A stretch of 64,000 bases of DNA, taken from the NCBI RefSeq assembly GCF_000447205.1, contig NZ_AUWY01000120.1, positions 62,001-126,000 of the forward strand. Reading direction: 5' to 3'. This document shows, piece after piece, positions 60,466-64,000 of this stretch. The DNA comes from Sphingobium ummariense RL-3 (GTDB lineage Bacteria > Pseudomonadota > Alphaproteobacteria > Sphingomonadales > Sphingomonadaceae). A program made the position numbers and the translations under genes. The notes under the pieces were generated by a model. The model searched no databases. It was not told where the DNA came from and saw only the letters and a program-made list of their open reading frames with translations. Within the stretch, counting starts at the first letter, position 1; every line of letters starts with the position of its first letter.

Positions 60466-61355
60466 CCATCGGCAAGATCATCGACGGCAAGGCGTTCGCG
60501 GCGGGGCTGCGCGACAAGGTCGCGCTGGGCGTCGCCGCCTTCGCGGCGTCGCAGGGGCGCAAGCCGGGCCTGGCCGTCGTGCTGGTGGGCGAAGATCCGG
60601 CGAGCGCCGTCTATGTCCGCAACAAAGGCAAGATGACGGTGGCGGCCGGCATGGAAAGCTTCGAGTTCAGGCGCCCCGCGCACATCGAGGAAGAGGAGCT
60701 GCTCGACCTGATCGAGGAGCTGAACGCCGATGACCGGGTGGACGGCATCCTGGTGCAGCTGCCGCTGCCCGCGCACATCAACGAGGCGTCCGTGATCGCC
60801 GCGATCGATCCGGCGAAGGACGTGGACGGATTCCATGTCGTCAATGCCGGGCGGCTGGCGACGGGGCAGGACGCGCTGGTGCCCTGTACGCCGCTGGGCT
60901 GCATCATGCTGCTGAAGGACGAGCTGGGCGACCTTTCCGGGCTGGAGGCCGTGGTGGTCGGCCGCTCCAATATCGTGGGCAAGCCGATGGCGCAGCTGCT
61001 GCTGGCCGAAAACTGCACCGTCACCATCGCGCACAGCCGCACGAGGGATATCGCCAGCGTGGTCCATCGCGCCGATATCGTCGTCGCCGCCGTGGGCCGG
61101 GCGGAGATGGTGAAGGGCGAATGGATCAAGCCCGGCGCGACCGTGATCGACGTCGGCATCAACCGCGTCACCGATACCGAGGACGGCAAGGGCCGGATCG
61201 TCGGCGATGTCGCGACGGCCGAGGCGCTGGCCCATGTCCGCGCGATCACTCCGGTGCCCGGCGGCGTCGGGCCGATGACGATCGCGGTGCTGCTGCGCAA
61301 CACGCTGGTTGCCGCCCATGCGCGTGCCGGCCTGCCGGCGCCCGAGGGGCTGTGA
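60462..61355 (+). CDS. folD: Bifunctional methylenetetrahydrofolate dehydrogenase/cyclohydrolase
   Basis: A 297-residue enzyme linking 5,10-methylene-THF to 10-formyl-THF, the formyl donor used by the purine enzyme encoded at 48 kb. The catalytic Lys block [39 protein letters not shown], the NADP site [17 protein letters not shown] and [15 protein letters not shown] are complete. ATG 60462 overlaps the DUF167 stop (ATGA). Confidence 0.97.
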   Translation: MTIGKIIDGKAFAAGLRDKVALGVAAFAASQGRKPGLAVVLVGEDPASAVYVRNKGKMTVAAGMESFEFRRPAHIEEEELLDLIEELNADDRVDGILVQLPLPAHINEASVIAAIDPAKDVDGFHVVNAGRLATGQDALVPCTPLGCIMLLKDELGDLSGLEAVVVGRSNIVGKPMAQLLLAENCTVTIAHSRTRDIASVVHRADIVVAAVGRAEMVKGEWIKPGATVIDVGINRVTDTEDGKGRIVGDVATAEALAHVRAITPVPGGVGPMTIAVLLRNTLVAAHARAGLPAPEGL

Positions 61356-62032
61356 AGGCGCGCGCGGCGCTGCTGGCGCTGGGCCTCGTCGCGCTGACGG
61401 CGGCCCCGTCCTTCTCGGCCAGGCCGCCGATGCGCTATCAGCCCGATCCCAGTTCCGTGATCGCCGCCGAAATCGCGTTCAACCGGCTGGCGCAGGAAAA
61501 GGGCCAGTGGACCGCCTTCCGCGAGACGGCGGCCGAAGATGCCGTGATGTTCGTGCCGCAGAAGGTTCTGGCGCGCGACTGGCTGAAGAAGCAGGTCGAT
61601 CCGCCCGCATCGGTCAGCTGGAGCCCGTCCGTCGTCTATGTGTCCTGCGACGGCAATCTGGCCGCCAGCACCGGCAACTGGAAGCGGCCGGACGGATCGG
61701 TCGGCTATTTCACGACCATCTGGCGGCGCGGCAAGAAGGGCGTGTGGAAATGGGTGCTGGACCATGGCGACCAGCTGGCCAGCCCGCGCGAGGCGCCGGA
61801 TTTCCTGAGCGGAAAGGTGGCGACCTGCAAGCGCGGCGGACGGCCCGAGGGGCCGCCGCCGCCGATGGAGCGCCGGCCGGCCAAGGGCGCGCCAGCGCCC
61901 GAGATGCCCAAGGACGAGAGCCTGGTCTGGACAGCGGATGTCGGACCGGACAACAGCCGCCGCGTCACCGTGCGGATGTGGACCGGCAGCGACTATGAAA
62001 CCGTGATCGACGACAGGGTGGCGGCGCCGTGA
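61352..62032 (+). CDS. Exported DUF4440/SnoaL-like protein of unknown function
   Basis: A 226-residue protein with a signal peptide ([16 protein letters not shown]). Residues about 35-140 look like an NTF2/SnoaL-type fold: [42 protein letters not shown] and [22 protein letters not shown]. The rest is Pro/Arg-rich, then a beta-rich tail. The GTG start at 61352 overlaps the folD stop (GTGA). Function is unknown. Confidence 0.75.
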   Translation: MKARAALLALGLVALTAAPSFSARPPMRYQPDPSSVIAAEIAFNRLAQEKGQWTAFRETAAEDAVMFVPQKVLARDWLKKQVDPPASVSWSPSVVYVSCDGNLAASTGNWKRPDGSVGYFTTIWRRGKKGVWKWVLDHGDQLASPREAPDFLSGKVATCKRGGRPEGPPPPMERRPAKGAPAPEMPKDESLVWTADVGPDNSRRVTVRMWTGSDYETVIDDRVAAP

Positions 62033-62646
62033 TCGCGCTTTTCCTTTCTGCCTTCGTGACGCTGTTCGTCGTCATCGACCCGCCGGGCTGCGCGCCCATC
62101 TACGCCAGCCTGACCACCGGCGCGAGCCAGGCGCAGCGGCGCGCCATGGCGATCCGCGCGACGGGCATTGCGGCGGCGATCCTGCTGGTCTTTGCGCTCT
62201 GGGGCAAGCAGCTGCTGGGCGTGCTGGGCATCCAGCTCGACAGCTTCCGCATCGCCGGCGGCATCATGCTGTTCATCATCGCGATGGACATGGTGTTCGA
62301 AAAGCGCACCCAGCGGCGCGAGGACCGGGCGCAGAAGATCGCGGACACGCCCGAGATCGAGGATGTGTCGGTCTTTCCCATGGCGATGCCGATGATCGCG
62401 GGGCCGGGCTCCATCGCGACGGTCATGCTGCTGATGTCGCGTGCCGACGGCCTTGCGGAACGGGGCGTAGTGCTGGGCGCCGTGGTGCTGACGCTGGCGC
62501 TGATGCTGGGTTCGCTGCTCGCCGCCGGGCCGATCATGGCGCTTCTGGGCGCGAAGATCGAGGCGGTCATCACGCGTCTCCTGGGCGTCCTGCTCGCGGC
62601 GCTGGCCGCCCAGTTCGTGATCGACGGGCTGAAGGCGAGCTTCTAG
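62029..62646 (+). CDS. MarC-family membrane protein
   Basis: A 205-residue inner-membrane protein with six hydrophobic segments. FVTLFVVIDPPGCAPIYASLT at the start and PMAMPMIAGPGSIATVMLL after the loop are MarC/UPF0056 signatures. Despite the name the family has no proven role in antibiotic resistance. GTG 62029 overlaps the preceding stop (GTGA). It ends overlapping the convergent DUF4188 gene by four bases. Confidence 0.87.
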   Translation: MIALFLSAFVTLFVVIDPPGCAPIYASLTTGASQAQRRAMAIRATGIAAAILLVFALWGKQLLGVLGIQLDSFRIAGGIMLFIIAMDMVFEKRTQRREDRAQKIADTPEIEDVSVFPMAMPMIAGPGSIATVMLLMSRADGLAERGVVLGAVVLTLALMLGSLLAAGPIMALLGAKIEAVITRLLGVLLAALAAQFVIDGLKASF

Positions 62647-63113
62647 GCGGCAGCGCGCCGCTCCATCCGGGCGCGGGCTGTCAGGAACGGGCCGGTCGGA
62701 TCGAGCGGCGGGGCGAAGCGGCCGAAGCCGATCGGGCCTGGCATGTTGGTGTAAAGCGCCTCCATCGCGCCCGATCGCGCATAGGTTTCATGCCAGAAGC
62801 CGGCGCCCTTGCTGAGCTTTGCAAAGTCGCGCCACCAGTGCGAATGCGGGGCAGACCGGGTGAAGCGCTCCAGGCTGTCCAGATCGCGCCAATATTGGCG
62901 GATACCGACATGGTTGAGCGCGAACAGGCATTGTTCATGAGCGAGCAGCCCGTCCGGCGGCGCATCCTGAATGCCACGCAGCCCCTTGCCGATGCCGAGC
63001 AGAGACAGAAAGCCGCGCCAACTCGACACGCGAAAGCCGAGCATGACGACGATGAGGTGGGGATAGGCGGCAAGGTCAACGGACTGGCGGGACTGGAACT
63101 GGCGGGCTTGCAT
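62643..63113 (-). CDS. DUF4188 (monooxygenase-like) protein
   Basis: A 156-residue protein resembling the DUF4188/haem-containing aldoxime-dehydratase-related group: HLIVVMLGFRVSSWRGF, ALNHVGIRQYWRDLDSLERF, HSHWWRDFAKLSKGAGFWHETY and ALYTNMPGPIGFGRF. Some annotations call the family monooxygenase; activity is unproven. It is divergent from a TetR-type regulator across 58 bases containing two operator-like palindromes, so it is probably repressed by it. Confidence 0.72.
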   Translation of the reverse strand: MQARQFQSRQSVDLAAYPHLIVVMLGFRVSSWRGFLSLLGIGKGLRGIQDAPPDGLLAHEQCLFALNHVGIRQYWRDLDSLERFTRSAPHSHWWRDFAKLSKGAGFWHETYARSGAMEALYTNMPGPIGFGRFAPPLDPTGPFLTARARMERRAAA

Positions 63114-63129
63114 CGACTGGCTCCTTCCG

Positions 63130-63171
63130 GTTTATACTGTAAACATAGAGCCTGATGATTACGGTGTAAAC
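63130..63171. promoter_or_regulatory. Two operator-like palindromes between the DUF4188 and TetR genes
   Basis: GTTTATACTGTAAAC (63130-63144) and GATTACGGTGTAAAC (63157-63171) share the half-site GTGTAAAC/CTGTAAAC and are centred 27 bases apart. The first overlaps a TATACT box (63133-63138) of the regulator; the second abuts the regulator ATG. Binding by the TetR protein to both is inferred. Confidence 0.55.
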
Positions 63172-63744
63172 ATGCCCCGAACAGACGCCGCTATTCCGCC
63201 CGAAGCCCCGCTACACGACCGGCTGGTCGATTGCGCGCTGGCGCTGCTGGAACGCGGGGAAGCGGAGGTCAGCTTGCGCGCGGTGGCGCGGGCGGCGGGC
63301 GTCTCCGCCATGGCGCCCTATCGGCATTTCCACGACAAGAGCGCGCTGATGGCGGCGGTCGCGCTACGCGGTTTCGCGATGATGGAAGCGAACGCGCGCG
63401 CCGCGGACGAGAAAGATGACGCCGCTGCCGCGCTGGCGGCGCAGGGCGAAGCCTATATCGCCTTTGCCCGTGCCCATCCCGCGCTGTTCCGGCTGATGTT
63501 CGCCGATGGGGCGGGGATGACCCTGCCGCCCGATCAATGCAAGGGCGGTTATGCGTTGATGGCCCGGCGCGTCGCGCACCTGGCGCCTGACAGGGCCGAA
63601 GCCGGGGCGCTTGCCTGCTGGGGACTGGTGCATGGTTTGGCGACGCTGGCGCTCGACGGCAGGCTGCCGCCCGATCCGGCAGCGGAACGGGCGGCACTGG
63701 AGTTGATGGCGCGGGCGCTCACCACCCGCGCCCGAGAGCGCTGA
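63172..63744 (+). CDS. TetR/AcrR-family regulator
   Basis: A 190-residue repressor. The N-terminal helix-turn-helix (about 15-60) reads LVDCALALLERGEAEVSLRAVARAAG (in parts) with VSAMAPYRHFHDKSALMAAV, and a TetR_C-type ligand domain follows (AHPALFRLMFADG). The ATG is not preceded by a ribosome site; an operator-like palindrome fills that position. It probably represses itself and the divergent DUF4188 gene. Inducer unknown. Confidence 0.88.
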   Translation: MPRTDAAIPPEAPLHDRLVDCALALLERGEAEVSLRAVARAAGVSAMAPYRHFHDKSALMAAVALRGFAMMEANARAADEKDDAAAALAAQGEAYIAFARAHPALFRLMFADGAGMTLPPDQCKGGYALMARRVAHLAPDRAEAGALACWGLVHGLATLALDGRLPPDPAAERAALELMARALTTRARER

Positions 63745-64000
63745 TCAGCCGCGCACGTCGCCTTCGGTCACGGGCGCGACCTTGATTTCGACGCGGCGGT
63801 TGGCGGCCTTTCCTTCCTCGGTCGCGTTGGATGCGATCGGCTGGGTCTCGCCGAAGCCGCGGGTGGCGATGCGGGCCGACTGCACGCCGTGGCCGACCAG
63901 ATAATTGGCGACGGACTGGGCGCGACGTTCCGAAAGGGTCTGGTTGTAGGCGTCGGAGCCGTCGCTGTCGGTATGGCCGTACACGTCGATATAGGTCTTG
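63745..64000 (-). CDS. OmpA-family protein, C-terminal end
   Basis: The last 84 codons of a gene on the minus strand that continues past the window edge. [32 protein letters not shown] and [29 protein letters not shown] (each in part) form the peptidoglycan-binding OmpA domain, with the meso-DAP contacts Asp and Arg in TLSERRA and NRRVE. The N-terminal part is not visible, so it could be OmpA-, Pal- or MotB-like; the gene is convergent with tetR. Confidence 0.88.
   Translation of the reverse strand, partial: KTYIDVYGHTDSDGSDAYNQTLSERRAQSVANYLVGHGVQSARIATRGFGETQPIASNATEEGKAANRRVEIKVAPVTEGDVRG

Overview
The window is GC-rich, tightly packed chromosomal DNA from an alphaproteobacterium, most likely Sphingomonadaceae (Sphingobium/Sphingomonas-like). 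The grounds are the gene content and order (purM-purN; a DUF2066 gene, hdaA, ppk1 and ppx; cpdR beside an N-formylglutamate amidohydrolase; lptC-lptA next to an RNase D gene), frequent GTG starts with 4-base gene overlaps, and dispersed palindromes carrying a GAGCTTGTCGAAG core. Species was not determined and no search was run. Apart from the insertion-sequence remnants the content is core chromosome, not a genomic island.

Layout. 1-3.8 kb: the 3' part of a PQQ/haem alcohol dehydrogenase, a decayed DUF3489 gene, and an IS6-family transposase gene split by an IS5-family element, then tRNA-Ser(GGA). 3.9-9.4 kb: a cyclophilin, divergent Lrp-type regulator and alanine dehydrogenase, a TauE-type permease with a coupled 30-codon upstream frame, a small secreted protein and a phospholipase D-type synthase. 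9.5-13.8 kb: rpoZ (TTG start), an OmpR/EnvZ-type two-component pair, two secreted proteins (one with four EF-hands) and ung. 14-20 kb: a class A-type serine hydrolase, a DUF962 membrane protein, a GNAT/cupin/GNAT group and a nucleotide-sugar epimerase. 20-24.6 kb: kdsD-kdsB-phosphatase facing lptC-lptA and an RNase D. 24.8-38.6 kb: an RGG-rich double cold-shock protein, an MTA/SAH nucleosidase, tRNA-Val(GAC), dctA, cpdR, N-formylglutamate amidohydrolase, an OafB-like acyltransferase, an S10 peptidase, class II DAHP synthase, a Rap1a-like protein, a PilZ protein, cysS, a BAX-inhibitor-1-type protein and a zinc-ribbon protein. 38.6-39.7 kb: an IS630-family element sitting in the loop of a terminator. 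39.8-64 kb: polA, a second class A-type hydrolase, an alpha/beta hydrolase, nadB, an ABC ATPase, purN-purM, DUF2066-hdaA-ppk1-ppx, a small GIY-YIG nuclease bracketed by inverted copies of one palindrome, a queuosine-precursor transporter, argB, an OprP/O porin, yggT-DUF167-folD-hypothetical-marC, a TetR-controlled DUF4188 gene and the end of an OmpA-type protein.

How genes work together: kdsD, kdsB and a histidine phosphatase make a coupled Kdo-type sugar operon next to the Lpt envelope-transport genes. ppk1 and ppx make and degrade polyphosphate in one transcription unit with the replication regulator hdaA. purM and purN are successive purine-pathway genes. The Lrp-type gene probably controls ald, and the TetR protein probably controls the DUF4188 gene through paired operators.

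Most notable for follow-up: the GIY-YIG gene with its flanking inverted palindromes, which looks like a REP-type unit; the IS630 insertion in a terminator loop; the GNAT/cupin/GNAT group of unknown function; the coupled Kdo operon with an apparent CTG start and a histidine phosphatase; and an array of TGTCGC-like motifs upstream of the ABC ATPase gene.
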